Below, piece after piece: positions 8,688 through 17,365 of a stretch of 64,000 nt of DNA. The stretch comes from JAOPZW01 sp963807305 (GTDB lineage Bacteria; Actinomycetota; Thermoleophilia; Solirubrobacterales; Solirubrobacteraceae), in NCBI GenBank assembly GCA_963807305.1, contig CAWEBN010000011.1, forward strand, positions 248,001 to 312,000. The letters run 5' to 3'. The notes below the pieces were generated by a model. That model searched no databases, was not told the origin of the DNA, and saw only the letters and a program-made list of their open reading frames with translations. Every line of letters starts with the position of its first letter. The stretch's first letter is position 1. The position numbers and the translations under genes are program-made.

Positions 8688-10759
8688 GCCCCCATGAGGT
8701 TGTGGACGACGAGGTCGATGAGCTTGATGCCGACGAACGGGGCGATGAGGCCGCCGAGGCCGTAGACGAGCAGGTTGCGCCGCAGCAGCGCGCCGGCGCC
8801 GACCGGCCGGTACTGCACACCGCGCAGGGCGAGTGGCACGAGCAGGGGGATGATCAGCGCGTTGAAGACGATCGCCGAGATGATCGCCGAGGAGGGGGTG
8901 CCCAGGCCCATGACGTTGAGGGCGTCAAGCGGGCCGCGCTGCTGGCCGCGGGCCGCATAGGTGAAGGCGAAGATCGCCGGCAGGATCGCGAAGTACTTCG
9001 CGACGTCGTTGGCGATCGAGAAGGTGGTCAGCGCGCCGCGCGTGATGAGCAGCTGCTTGCCGACCTCGACGATCTCGATGAGCTTCGTCGGGTTGGAGTC
9101 GAGGTCGACCATGTTGCCGGCCTCGCGGGCGGCCTGGGTGCCGGTGTTCATCGCGACGCCGACGTCGGCCTGCGCCAGGGCCGGGGCGTCGTTGGTGCCG
9201 TCGCCGGTCATCGCCACCAGCCGGCCCTCGGCCTGCTCGCTGCGGATGAGCTCCATCTTGCGCTCGGGCGTCGCCTCGGCGAGGAAGTCGTCGACGCCCG
9301 CCTCGGCGGCGATCTTGGCCGCCGTCAGCTTGTTGTCGCCGGTGACCATGACCGTGCGGATGCCCATCGCGCGCAGGCGCTCGAAGCGGGTGGCCATGCC
9401 CTCCTTGACGGTGTCCTTGAGATGGATGACGCCCAGCACCTGGGTGTTGCGCGCGACGGCCAGCGGCGTGCCGCCCTCGCGGGCGATGCGGTCGACCGCG
9501 CGGTCGAGCTCGATCGGGGTCGTGCCGCCCTCGGAGCACACCCAGGCCTCGATCGCATCGGCGGCGCCCTTGCGCAGCATCGTCCCGTTCATGTCGACAC
9601 CGCTCATGCGCGTCTGCGCGGTGAAGGGCACGAAGCGCGGCGAGGCGTGCCCGGCGGCGACCATCTCGTGCTCGCGCAGCCCGTATTGCTTGGCCAGCAC
9701 GACGATCGAGCGGCCCTCGGGCGTCTCGTCGGCCAGCGAGGAGAGCTGCGCGACCTCGGCCAGGTCGGCCTCGGAGACGCCGGGCATGGGGACGAACTCC
9801 GAGGCCTGGCGGTTGCCGAGCGTGATCGTGCCGGTCTTGTCGAGCAGCAGGACGTCGACGTCGCCCGACGCCTCGACGGCACGACCCGAGAGGGCGAGCA
9901 CGTTGCGGCGCACGAGGCGGTCCATCCCCGCGATCCCGATCGCGCTGAGCAGGGCGCCGATCGTCGTCGGGATGAGCGCCACGAGAAGGGCGACCAGGGT
10001 CGTGACCGAGATGTCGGTGTTGGCGTAGTGCGCGAAGGGCTGGAGCGTCACGACGACGATCACGAAGATCAGCGTGAGTGCGGCGAGCAGGATGTTCAGG
10101 GCGATCTCGTTGGGGGTCTTTCGCCGCTCGGCGCCCTCGACGAGCGCGATCATCCGATCGAGGAACGACTGGCCCGGCTCCTGGGTGATCTCGACCACGA
10201 TCCGGTCGGAGAGGACGCGGGTGCCGCCGGTGACCGCGCTGCGGTCGCCGCCCGACTCGCGGATGACGGGCGCCGACTCGCCGGTGATGGCCGACTCGTC
10301 GACCGAGGCGATGCCCTCGACGACGGTGCCGTCGCCGGGGATGATCTCGCCGGCCTCGACGACCACTATGTCGCCGCGGTGCAGCTCGGCGGCCGGGCGC
10401 GTCGTGCCGTCCTGCATCTGCGCGACGGTCTCGGTGCGCATCGAGCGCAGCGCGTCGGCCTGCGCGCGCCCGCGGCCCTCGGCGAGCGCCTCGGCGAAGT
10501 TCGCGAACACCACGGTGAGCCACAGCCACACCGTCACGGTGATGGTGAACAGCAGCGTCTCGTTTCCGCCGCCGAACGGGTCGCCGGAGATGATCTGGTA
10601 CGCGACGGCGAACGTCGTCAGCAGCGCGCCGACCTCGACCACGAACATGACGGGATTGCGCAGCTGCACCCGCGGGTCGAGCTTGCGCAGCGACGCGACG
10701 AGCGCCGGCCACATCAGCTCGCGGCTGAAGAGGGAGGAGGACTGCTGCCTGGGGCTCAT
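8684..10759 (-). CDS. kdpB: Potassium-transporting P-type ATPase, subunit KdpB
   Basis: The 691-residue catalytic subunit of the KdpFABC potassium pump. Diagnostic P-type motifs are present: the dephosphorylation loop ITGESAPV, phosphorylation site DKTGTITLG, and hinge TGDGTNDAPALA, with transmembrane segments near 40-90, 225-275 and 590-690. It hydrolyses ATP to drive uptake through KdpA at the cell membrane. Length is normal. It overlaps kdpC by ATGA and the KdpD fragment by GTGA. Confidence 0.97.
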   Translation of the reverse strand: MSPRQQSSSLFSRELMWPALVASLRKLDPRVQLRNPVMFVVEVGALLTTFAVAYQIISGDPFGGGNETLLFTITVTVWLWLTVVFANFAEALAEGRGRAQADALRSMRTETVAQMQDGTTRPAAELHRGDIVVVEAGEIIPGDGTVVEGIASVDESAITGESAPVIRESGGDRSAVTGGTRVLSDRIVVEITQEPGQSFLDRMIALVEGAERRKTPNEIALNILLAALTLIFVIVVVTLQPFAHYANTDISVTTLVALLVALIPTTIGALLSAIGIAGMDRLVRRNVLALSGRAVEASGDVDVLLLDKTGTITLGNRQASEFVPMPGVSEADLAEVAQLSSLADETPEGRSIVVLAKQYGLREHEMVAAGHASPRFVPFTAQTRMSGVDMNGTMLRKGAADAIEAWVCSEGGTTPIELDRAVDRIAREGGTPLAVARNTQVLGVIHLKDTVKEGMATRFERLRAMGIRTVMVTGDNKLTAAKIAAEAGVDDFLAEATPERKMELIRSEQAEGRLVAMTGDGTNDAPALAQADVGVAMNTGTQAAREAGNMVDLDSNPTKLIEIVEVGKQLLITRGALTTFSIANDVAKYFAILPAIFAFTYAARGQQRGPLDALNVMGLGTPSSAIISAIVFNALIIPLLVPLALRGVQYRPVGAGALLRRNLLVYGLGGLIAPFVGIKLIDLVVHNLMGA

Positions 10760-11397
10760 CGGGCGGGGGCTTCCTTGTCGAGGGCGAGGTTGAGCTCGAG
10801 GACGTTCACGCCGGGCTCGCCGATGACGCCGAGGAAGCGGCCGTCGGTGTGGTCGGCGATGAGCCGGTCGACGCGGTCGAGCGGGAGGTGGCGCACGGCG
10901 GCGACGCGGTGCGCCTGGATGTCGGCGTTGGCCTTGGAGATGTGCGGGTCGACGCCGGACCCGGAGGTGGTCACCGCGTCGACGGGGACCTTGGCCTTGG
11001 TCAGGCCGGGGTCGTAGCGGCTCTCGAGTGCCATGTAGGCGTCGAGCGCGTCGCGGAAGAAGAACCGCCCGACGGCCGAGTTCGGACCGCGGTTGGAGAA
11101 GAACGTGCCGGTGGCGCTGTAGTCCGACTGCGACGGACGCGGCTGGAAGTACTTGGGATCGGGACGCGTGATCGCGTTGCCGTCGGCGTCCTTCTTGCCG
11201 GTGTCGATGACGAAGGCCTTGCCGATCAGGCTCGAGCCGACGACCTTGCCGTCGATCTTGACCTGCGAACCGTCGGCCTTGGTGGGGAAGGCGACCTGCG
11301 AGATGCCCGTCATGACCAGCGGGTAGCCGACCCCGAGGATCACCGTGAGGACGAGGATCGCGATGGTGGCGGTGAGGAGTTCCTTGCCGAGCTTCAT
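10756..11397 (-). CDS. kdpC: Potassium-transporting ATPase subunit KdpC
   Basis: The 213-residue KdpC has one N-terminal transmembrane helix (about 8-30), then a periplasm-side domain with the family stretches YFQPRPS and TSGSGVDPHIS. It stabilises the KdpB nucleotide site within the complex. The start ATG 11397 is one base from the kdpA stop (11399-11401) and the stop overlaps the kdpB start. A loop rich in Lys/Asp between 45 and 75 is slightly longer than in E. coli. Confidence 0.96.
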   Translation of the reverse strand: MKLGKELLTATIAILVLTVILGVGYPLVMTGISQVAFPTKADGSQVKIDGKVVGSSLIGKAFVIDTGKKDADGNAITRPDPKYFQPRPSQSDYSATGTFFSNRGPNSAVGRFFFRDALDAYMALESRYDPGLTKAKVPVDAVTTSGSGVDPHISKANADIQAHRVAAVRHLPLDRVDRLIADHTDGRFLGVIGEPGVNVLELNLALDKEAPAR

Positions 11398-11398
11398 G

Positions 11399-13129
11399 TC
11401 AGAAGAGCCGATCGGTCATGCCCTGCACGACAGGGCCGAGCAGGAGGGCGGGGAAGAAGGTCAGGGCGCCGATGAGCACGACCGTGCCGCCGAGCAGCGC
11501 GACGAAGGTCGGCGTGTCGGTGCGCAGGGTGCCCAGGCCCTGCGGGGCCACGCGCTTGCCGGCCAGCGCGCCGGCCACGGCGAGCACGAGCAGGATCGGC
11601 AGGAAGCGCGCGCCGAGCATGGTCACCCCGCCGAGGAGGTCGGCGAAGGTGATGCCGTGGGCGCCGATGTTGCCGGGGTTGGGCTGGTAGTAGCCCGTGT
11701 AGCCGGCGAAGGCCGAGCCGTTGTTGTTGGCCTGCGACATGTAGGCGTACAGCGACTCGCTGAACCCCTGCGGTCCGGAGGCGAAGATCGACGGCTTGCC
11801 GTATTTGGTCGCCATGGCCACGCCCGTGCTGAGCAGGACGGCCAGCGGGGTGACGAGCACGCCGAGCGACACGAGCTTGATCTCGCGCGCCTCGACCTTC
11901 TTGCCGAGGAACTCGGGCGTGCGCCCGACCATCAGGCCGCCGATGAAGACGGCGAGCAGGACGTAGAGCAGCATCGTGTAGAGGCCGGTGCCGACGCCGC
12001 CGAAGACCGACTCGCCGTAGCCGAGGTCGACCATCGGGACGAGCCCGCCGATGCCGGTCAGCGATTCGAACGCCGCGTTGACCGCGCCGCACGAGGTGAC
12101 CGTGGTGACCGCCGTCCACAGCGCGGAGTTGGCGATGCCGAAGCGCTGTTCCTTGCCTTCGAGGTTGCCGCCGGTCGAGCCGTCGAGGATGCCCGTGTGG
12201 ACGCCGGCGGCGTGCTGGGCCGGCGTGCCGTGCATCTCGGCGATGTAGACGACGACCACGCTGGCGATGAAGAGCACCGACATGACCGAGAAGAGCGCCC
12301 ACCCCTGGCGCCGGCTGCCGACCATGCGCCCGTAGGTGTAGGTCAGCGAGGCGGGGATGCAGAGGATGAGGAAGAGCTCGATGAGGTTCGAGAGCCCTGT
12401 CGGGTTCTCGAACGGATAGGCCGAGTTGACGTTGAAGAAGCCGCCGCCGTTGGTGCCGAGCTCCTTGATCGCCTCCTGCGAGGCGACCGGGCCGCGGGCC
12501 AGGCCGGCGACCGTGCCGCCCAGCGTCTGCAGGACGCCCTGCGAGACGAGCAGCACCGCGCCGATGATCGAGATCGGCAGCAGGATGTAGAACGACGCCC
12601 GCACGAGGTCCTGCCAGAAGTTGCCCAGCGTCGGCGTCGCGCTGCGGCGGGCCATGATGCCGCGGATGAGCGCGATGGCGACCGCGATGCCGGTCGCGGC
12701 CGAGACGAAGTTCTGGACCGTCAGGCCCGCCATCTGGCTGAAGTAGGAGAGCGTCGTCTCGCCGCCGTAGAACTGCCAGTTCGTGTTGGTCACGAACGAC
12801 GAGGCGGTGTTGAACGAGAGGTCCCACGTGCCGGAATGGAAGCTCTCCGGGTTGAACGGGTGCAGCGTCTGCGTGCGCAGGATGAGGAAGAGCACGAGCC
12901 AGCCCGCGAGCGAGAAGAGGATCACGCTGCGGGCGTAGGCCTTCCAGTCCTGGCCGTGCTCCGGGTCGATGCGCAGCAGCCGGTAGGTGAAGCGCTCCAT
13001 GGGAGCGGCGACCGGATCGATGAAGGTGCGCTCGCCGCGGAAGACGCGGGCCATGTGGCCGCCGAGCAGCGGCACCACGGCGACGATCAGCGCACAGAAG
13101 ATCGCGATCTGCAGGAAGCCCTGGACCAT
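11399..13129 (-). CDS. kdpA: Potassium-transporting ATPase, channel-like subunit KdpA
   Basis: The 576-residue channel subunit with about ten transmembrane helices and four pore-loop repeats, visible as TNTNWQFYGGE, NGGGFFNVNSAYPF, TSCGAVNAAFESLT and NNNGSAFAG. It selects potassium and passes it to KdpB. ATG 13129 follows the kdpF stop by 7 bases with a GGAG-like ribosome site inside that gap. Confidence 0.97.
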   Translation of the reverse strand: MVQGFLQIAIFCALIVAVVPLLGGHMARVFRGERTFIDPVAAPMERFTYRLLRIDPEHGQDWKAYARSVILFSLAGWLVLFLILRTQTLHPFNPESFHSGTWDLSFNTASSFVTNTNWQFYGGETTLSYFSQMAGLTVQNFVSAATGIAVAIALIRGIMARRSATPTLGNFWQDLVRASFYILLPISIIGAVLLVSQGVLQTLGGTVAGLARGPVASQEAIKELGTNGGGFFNVNSAYPFENPTGLSNLIELFLILCIPASLTYTYGRMVGSRRQGWALFSVMSVLFIASVVVVYIAEMHGTPAQHAAGVHTGILDGSTGGNLEGKEQRFGIANSALWTAVTTVTSCGAVNAAFESLTGIGGLVPMVDLGYGESVFGGVGTGLYTMLLYVLLAVFIGGLMVGRTPEFLGKKVEAREIKLVSLGVLVTPLAVLLSTGVAMATKYGKPSIFASGPQGFSESLYAYMSQANNNGSAFAGYTGYYQPNPGNIGAHGITFADLLGGVTMLGARFLPILLVLAVAGALAGKRVAPQGLGTLRTDTPTFVALLGGTVVLIGALTFFPALLLGPVVQGMTDRLF

Positions 13130-13136
13130 CGGAGGC

Positions 13137-13226
13137 TCAGAGCCTCTCGCCGCGCAGGAGCGCGTAGACGAGGTAGACGCAGATCAGCGCGCTGACCACG
13201 AGGCCGATGGCGTTCGAGGCGTTCAT
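13137..13226 (-). CDS. kdpF: KdpF, 29-residue membrane subunit
   Basis: Reading the minus strand from ATG 13224-13226 to TGA 13137-13139 gives a 29-residue peptide with one hydrophobic helix (GLVVSALICVYLVYALLRG) and a charged end (ERL). Size, hydrophobic helix and position directly before kdpA are those of KdpF, which stabilises the Kdp complex. Its start overlaps the stop of another micro-ORF (ATGA 13223-13226). Confidence 0.88.
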   Translation of the reverse strand: MNASNAIGLVVSALICVYLVYALLRGERL

Positions 13227-13303
13227 ACCCGCTCGATTGCATCGATGAGGAGGACGAGGACGGCGAACACCCCGACGGCCAGAACGATGGCGATGATGTC
13301 CAT
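13223..13303 (-). CDS. 26-residue single-helix micro-protein heading the kdp operon
   Basis: From ATG 13301-13303 the minus strand encodes a 26-residue peptide (MDIIAIVLAVGVFAVLVLL, then IDAIERV) that is almost entirely one transmembrane helix. Its stop overlaps kdpF by ATGA, so translation of the two is coupled. A second small hydrophobic ORF before kdpF is, from memory, common in actinobacterial kdp operons. It may be another structural micro-subunit or serve to feed ribosomes into kdpF. Codon use and overlap support a real gene. Confidence 0.65.
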   Translation of the reverse strand: MDIIAIVLAVGVFAVLVLLIDAIERV

Positions 13304-13356
13304 GGCCTCATGGTGGGGCGGCGATCTCAAGGCCCCGTGGAGGACGCGCGCGGCGG

Positions 13357-13362
13357 TATACA
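13357..13362 (+). promoter_or_regulatory. -10 element of the ParB-like membrane gene
   Basis: TATACA at 13357-13362 is followed by exactly 6 bases and GTG 13369, the leaderless spacing seen throughout the window. The same AT-rich spot lies 54 bases before the first kdp micro-ORF on the other strand (as TGTATA), so the kdp promoter probably overlaps it. Confidence 0.5.
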
Positions 13363-13368
13363 GATGTT

Positions 13369-13989
13369 GTGAAGAGGACCGTCCGAGCGCCCCGGGTGTG
13401 GGCCTGGCCGCTGGCCGTCCTGCTCGCGTTCGCCGCGGTGGCCTTCGTCCTCCACGGGATCGTCGGCTTCCTGCTCGGGTTCGTCGCCGCCCTGGTGATC
13501 ATCGATCGCCTCATGCCGGGGACCGGCGCGCTGCTCGGCGATGCCCATCAGGCCTACGCCCGGCTGGCGCGGCGGCGTCGCGTGGCCGGCTGGCGCCGGC
13601 GCCTGCGCCGCGCTCCCGCGGGGGACGGCCACCTCCCCCGGCTCGCCGGCGACTTCGAGGAGGGGGCCGAGCGCCACGCCATGGGTGTGCAGGCGATCGC
13701 GGTCGCGTCGATCGTCGGCACGACCGAGGAGGAGAAGGCGCACGGCTTCGACGACTGCTTCCGGCCGCCGGACTGGACGCGGGGACGGTGGGAGCTCGTG
13801 TGGATGGCCCGGATGCGCGGGACCGAGCTGCCACCGATCTCGGTCTACCGGGTCGGGGCCGAGCACTACGTGCGCGACGGCCACCATCGCGTCTCGGTGG
13901 CCCGCGCGCTGGGCGATGTGCTGATCGAGGCGGAGGTCGTGATCCTCGCCGCGCGCCCGGCCGCGGGCGGTTACGCGGCGAAGCGGTAG
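13369..13989 (+). CDS. Membrane protein with ParB/sulfiredoxin-like nuclease-fold domain
   Basis: The 206-residue protein has one or two N-terminal membrane helices (about 10-48), a basic linker (RRRRVAGWRRRLRR) and a C-terminal ParB-like domain (about 140-195) with the hallmark RDGHHRVSVARALG. ParB-fold proteins bind nucleotides or act as DNA-segregation factors; a membrane-anchored version is not a chromosome-partition ParB. It sits between the divergent kdp operon and convergent kdpE, whose 3' ends overlap by 19 bases. A role in potassium or stress signalling is conceivable but unproven. Confidence 0.75.
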   Translation: MKRTVRAPRVWAWPLAVLLAFAAVAFVLHGIVGFLLGFVAALVIIDRLMPGTGALLGDAHQAYARLARRRRVAGWRRRLRRAPAGDGHLPRLAGDFEEGAERHAMGVQAIAVASIVGTTEEEKAHGFDDCFRPPDWTRGRWELVWMARMRGTELPPISVYRVGAEHYVRDGHHRVSVARALGDVLIEAEVVILAARPAAGGYAAKR

Positions 13990-14651
13990 CCGACGCCGGC
14001 GTCGGTGCGGATGTAGCGCCGCTCCCCGGGAGGCTCGATCTTGCGCCGCAGGTTGGCGATGTGGGCCCGCAGGACCTGCGTGTCGTCGCCGTACTGCGGA
14101 CCCCAGACCTCCACCAGCAGGCTGCGGTGGGTCATGAGCCGCCCGCGGTGGCGGACGAGCGCGCGCAAGAGGTCGAACTCGATCGGCGTGAGGTGGATCT
14201 CCTCGCCGTCGCGGCGCACGACGCGCGCGTTGAGGTCGACGTGCAGGCCATCGACCTCGATCGCGGGCTCGCCGGGGGCGTCGCCGACGCGCCGCAGCGC
14301 GGCGCCGAGCCGGGCCACCAGCTCGCGCGGGCCGAAGGGCTTGGTCACGTAGTCGTCGGCGCCTGCCTCCAGCGCCTCCACCTTGGCGTCCTCCTCGCCG
14401 ACGGCGCTGAGGACGACGATCGGCATCGACGTCCACTCGCGCAGACGCCGGCAGAGCTCGATGCCGCTGCCGTCGGGCAGCATGAGGTCGATGATGGCGG
14501 CGTCGGGCGGCCGCACGGCCGCGCGGTCGAGCGCCTCCTCGATCGTGGCAGCCTCGATGACCTCGTAGCCCGCCTCGCGCAGGATGACCTTCAGGGCGCG
14601 CAGGATCTGGCGCTCGTCGTCCACCACGAGGACCCGGGGGAGATCGCTCAC
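13971..14651 (-). CDS. kdpE: Response regulator KdpE (OmpR/PhoB family)
   Basis: The 226-residue regulator has a receiver domain (acidic pair VDDE near residue 10, phospho-Asp in AIIDLMLPDGSG, Lys in VTKPFG) and an OmpR-type winged helix (HLTPIEFDLLRALV, VLRAHIANLRRKIE, GVGYRF). It should activate kdp transcription once phosphorylated by the neighbouring kinase. Start GTG 14651 overlaps the kinase stop by GTGA. Its 3' end runs 19 bases into the convergent ParB-like gene. Confidence 0.93.
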   Translation of the reverse strand: MSDLPRVLVVDDERQILRALKVILREAGYEVIEAATIEEALDRAAVRPPDAAIIDLMLPDGSGIELCRRLREWTSMPIVVLSAVGEEDAKVEALEAGADDYVTKPFGPRELVARLGAALRRVGDAPGEPAIEVDGLHVDLNARVVRRDGEEIHLTPIEFDLLRALVRHRGRLMTHRSLLVEVWGPQYGDDTQVLRAHIANLRRKIEPPGERRYIRTDAGVGYRFAA

Positions 14652-16036
14652 GCGGGCTCCAGCGGCAGCTCGACCACGAAGGTCGAGCCCTGGCCCGGCA
14701 GCGACTCCACCCACACGCGCCCGCCGTTGGCCTCGACGAAGCCGCGCACGATGGCCAGCCCGAGCCCGGAGCCGCGGTGACCGTTGGGGTTGGGCCCACC
14801 CGCCCGCGCGCGGTAGAAGGGTTCGAAGATGCGCGCCGTCTCGGCGGCGGGCACGCCCGGCCCGCGATCGACGACGCGCACGAGGACGCGGGGGCCGACC
14901 GCCCGCGCGCGCACGGAGACCGGGTGGCCGCCGGAGTAGCGGGCGGAGTTCTCCAACAGGTTGGCGAAGGCCCGCTCGAGCTGTGCGGCGTCGGCGCGGA
15001 TGAGCGGCAGGTCCTGATCGAGCGCCAGCGCGAACGTGCCGGCCGGCAGGGCGACGTCGTCGACGGCCGCGACGATGACCTCCTCGATCGAGCACCACTC
15101 GACGCGCGGCTCGGCCGTGCGGGCCTCCAGGCGCGACATGTCGAGCAGGTTGTCGACCAGGCGTGCCAAGCGCTCGGCCTCCCCGCCGATGTCGTCGACC
15201 AGCTCGTCGCGCTCGTGCTCTGAGACCGAGGAGGAGCCGAGCGCGCCGACCGCGGTCAGGATCGCGGTCAGCGGCGAGCGCAGGTCGTGCGAGACGGCCC
15301 GCAGCAGGGCGGTCTTGAGGTCGTCCGAGCGGCGCAGGGCGCTCGTCTCCACGACCTCGCGCAGCAGCGCGTCGCGCTCGATGGCCGCCCCGAGGATCGC
15401 CTCGAGCGCCGGCACGACGCGCTCGCGCAGGCGCTCGAGGACATGGGGCGGCAGGTCGGCCGGCACGAGCAGCGTGCCGACGTCCAGGGGCAGCGCCACC
15501 CGTCGCGCGTCCCCCTCGACGGCGCGCAGCTCGATGGCCGCGGAGGGGAGCTCAAGGGCGTGGGCCAGACGCTGGGAGACCGCCGGCAGGGCTTCGGCGA
15601 GACTCGTGCCGCGCAGCAGCAGGCGCGCCATCTCGGCGGCCAGATCGGCCTCCTGCCGGCGTTCCTGGGCCTCGCGGGTGCGCACGCGGGCGCGCTCGGC
15701 CAGCGTGCTGGCCACCAACGCGGCGATGAAGAAGACGCCGAGCGCGACCCAGTTCTCCCCTTCGGAGATCGTGAAGCGGCCGGTCGGCGGGATGTGGAAG
15801 AAGTTGAAGGCCAGGGCGCTGGCCAGCGCCGTGGCGGCGCCGAGCCAGCCGCCCCAGACGGAGGAGACCAGCAGCACCGCGACCAGGTAGACGACGCCCA
15901 GCGCGACGACCGGAGCGATCTGGGCCAGCGGGTAGACCAGCGCGGTGGTCGCCGCCACGGCCAGCACGGCCACGACGGCGCCGACGGCGCTCGAATGCCA
16001 ATCCGGGTGCGGCGCGGTGCGACGCCGGTCGTGCAC
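14648..16036 (-). CDS. KdpD-type histidine kinase lacking the N-terminal KdpD domain
   Basis: The 462-residue kinase corresponds to the C-terminal half of KdpD: four transmembrane helices (DUF4118 type, about 18-115), a GAF-like region, an H-box (SHDLRSPLTA), N-box (NLLENSARYS) and G-box (GSGLGLAIV). It pairs with kdpE by a 4-base overlap. I choose GTG 16036, not a longer frame to 16090, because -10 TACGCT (16048-16043) ends 6 bases before it and the longer frame would overlap corA. The missing sensor domain is encoded at 7572-8687. Confidence 0.9.
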   Translation of the reverse strand: MHDRRRTAPHPDWHSSAVGAVVAVLAVAATTALVYPLAQIAPVVALGVVYLVAVLLVSSVWGGWLGAATALASALAFNFFHIPPTGRFTISEGENWVALGVFFIAALVASTLAERARVRTREAQERRQEADLAAEMARLLLRGTSLAEALPAVSQRLAHALELPSAAIELRAVEGDARRVALPLDVGTLLVPADLPPHVLERLRERVVPALEAILGAAIERDALLREVVETSALRRSDDLKTALLRAVSHDLRSPLTAILTAVGALGSSSVSEHERDELVDDIGGEAERLARLVDNLLDMSRLEARTAEPRVEWCSIEEVIVAAVDDVALPAGTFALALDQDLPLIRADAAQLERAFANLLENSARYSGGHPVSVRARAVGPRVLVRVVDRGPGVPAAETARIFEPFYRARAGGPNPNGHRGSGLGLAIVRGFVEANGGRVWVESLPGQGSTFVVELPLEPA

Positions 16037-16042
16037 GGATCT

Positions 16043-16062
16043 AGCGTAGTCCGGGGTACCCT
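16043..16062. promoter_or_regulatory. Divergent leaderless promoters of the kinase and corA
   Basis: On the minus strand TACGCT (16048-16043) lies 6 bases before GTG 16036. On the plus strand TACCCT (16057-16062) lies 6 bases before GTG 16069. The two start codons are only 32 bases apart, so RNA polymerases at the two promoters must compete for overlapping DNA. Confidence 0.6.
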
Positions 16063-16068
16063 TGCTGC

Positions 16069-17181
16069 GTGGCGCCCGAGGGCTCCTCATGGTTTCCGCT
16101 ACCGCGGCGGGTCCCCGTTCGCCGGGGCGGCGACGGCAATGGCGCGACGACGGTGCACGCGCCGGCCCCTCAGCCGCTGAGCGAAGAGGAGATCCGGTCC
16201 GCGGTGGTCGACTGCGGCCTGTACGACGCCGGCGAGCGGCTGGGCGGCCACATCGAGCTCGAGTCGGCGCTGCGCAAGGCCGATGCCTGCCGGGACGGCT
16301 TCGTCTGGATCGGCCTGCACGACCCGAGCCCGGGGGTGGTGGAGGCGGTCGGCCGGCACTTCGAGCTGCACCCCTTGGCCGTCGAGGACGCCGTCCACGC
16401 CCACCAGCGCGCCAAGCTCGAGGTCCACGGCGGCGACACGCTCTTCGTCGTGCTCAAGACCGCGCGCTACGTCGACAGCGAGGAGCTCATCGAGATCGGC
16501 GAGGTGATGGTCTTCCTCGGCCCGAGCTTCGTGGTCACCGTCCGCCACGGCGAGGGCAGCCCGCTGCACGATGTGCGGCTGGACCTCGAGGCGCACCCCG
16601 ACCTGCTCGGCATCGGCCCCAGCTCGGTGCTCTACGCGATCGCCGACCGCGTGGTCGACGACTACCTCGCGGTCATCGACGGGATCGGCGTCGACCTCGA
16701 GGAGGTCGAGGCGGAGGTCTTCTCGGGGCCGGGGTCCAACCCGGCGGAGCGCATCTACCGCCTCAAGCGCGAGGTGCTCGAGTTCCGCCGCGCCGTCACG
16801 CCGCTCATCGGCCCGATGCAGCGCCTGTCCTCCAAGCAGGCCGGGCTGCCGCTCGACCCCCGCACGGGGGAGTACTTCGGCGACGTCCACGACCACCTCG
16901 TGCGAGACGCGGAGCGCATCGCCGGCTTCGACGAGCTGCTGACCAACGCGCTGCAGGCCAACGTCGCCCAGATCACCATGCGCGACAACCAGGACATGCG
17001 CCGTATCTCGGCCTGGGTGGCGATCCTGGCGGTGCCGACGATGGTCTTCGGGCTGTACGGCATGAACTTCAGGCACATGCCCGAGCTGAGGTGGACCTAC
17101 GGCTACCCGGCGGTCATCGTCCTGGTGCTCGCGGTCTGCGCGCTGCTCTACCGCAAGTTCAAGAACACCGGCTGGCTCTGA
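16069..17181 (+). CDS. corA: CorA-family magnesium/cobalt transporter
   Basis: A 370-residue CorA: long cytoplasmic funnel domain, long stalk helix (about 190-300), then two C-terminal transmembrane helices (about 308-330 and 342-362) joined by the loop with the signature YGMNF. It forms a pentamer for passive divalent cation uptake. GTG 16069 has -10 TACCCT 6 bases upstream. The ending KFKNTGWL is typical. Next to the Kdp genes it adds to an ion-homeostasis cluster. Confidence 0.95.
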   Translation: MAPEGSSWFPLPRRVPVRRGGDGNGATTVHAPAPQPLSEEEIRSAVVDCGLYDAGERLGGHIELESALRKADACRDGFVWIGLHDPSPGVVEAVGRHFELHPLAVEDAVHAHQRAKLEVHGGDTLFVVLKTARYVDSEELIEIGEVMVFLGPSFVVTVRHGEGSPLHDVRLDLEAHPDLLGIGPSSVLYAIADRVVDDYLAVIDGIGVDLEEVEAEVFSGPGSNPAERIYRLKREVLEFRRAVTPLIGPMQRLSSKQAGLPLDPRTGEYFGDVHDHLVRDAERIAGFDELLTNALQANVAQITMRDNQDMRRISAWVAILAVPTMVFGLYGMNFRHMPELRWTYGYPAVIVLVLAVCALLYRKFKNTGWL

Positions 17182-17295
17182 GCGTCGTCGGTGCCCTGGC
17201 CGAGCGGCGCCGCAACCGCCGGCGGAGAGAAGGTTGCGCGGTCCCGGCAAGTCGCCGCGGTTGGCGAGCCCGTCGCCTGGTCGTGCTTGTGCGAC

Positions 17296-17324
17296 TTGGC
17301 ACATGACCAGGAGAGTGGTAGGCT
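17296..17324 (+). promoter_or_regulatory. Promoter of the Rieske operon
   Basis: TTGGCA (17296-17301) and TAGGCT (17319-17324) are spaced by exactly 17 bases. A 5' leader of about 35 bases follows with the ribosome site GAGGAGAGG (17350-17358) before ATG 17366. This unit, unlike many here, is not leaderless. Confidence 0.7.
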
Positions 17325-17365
17325 GCGCCCGGCCCGGAGGACGATTTTCGAGGAGAGGTCCGAGC

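Noticed and set aside
14652..15098. Longer KdpE frame starting at 15098
   Set aside because: The added 149 residues are antisense-like Arg/Ala sequence inside the kinase gene; GTG 14651 with a GTGA overlap begins right at the receiver domain.
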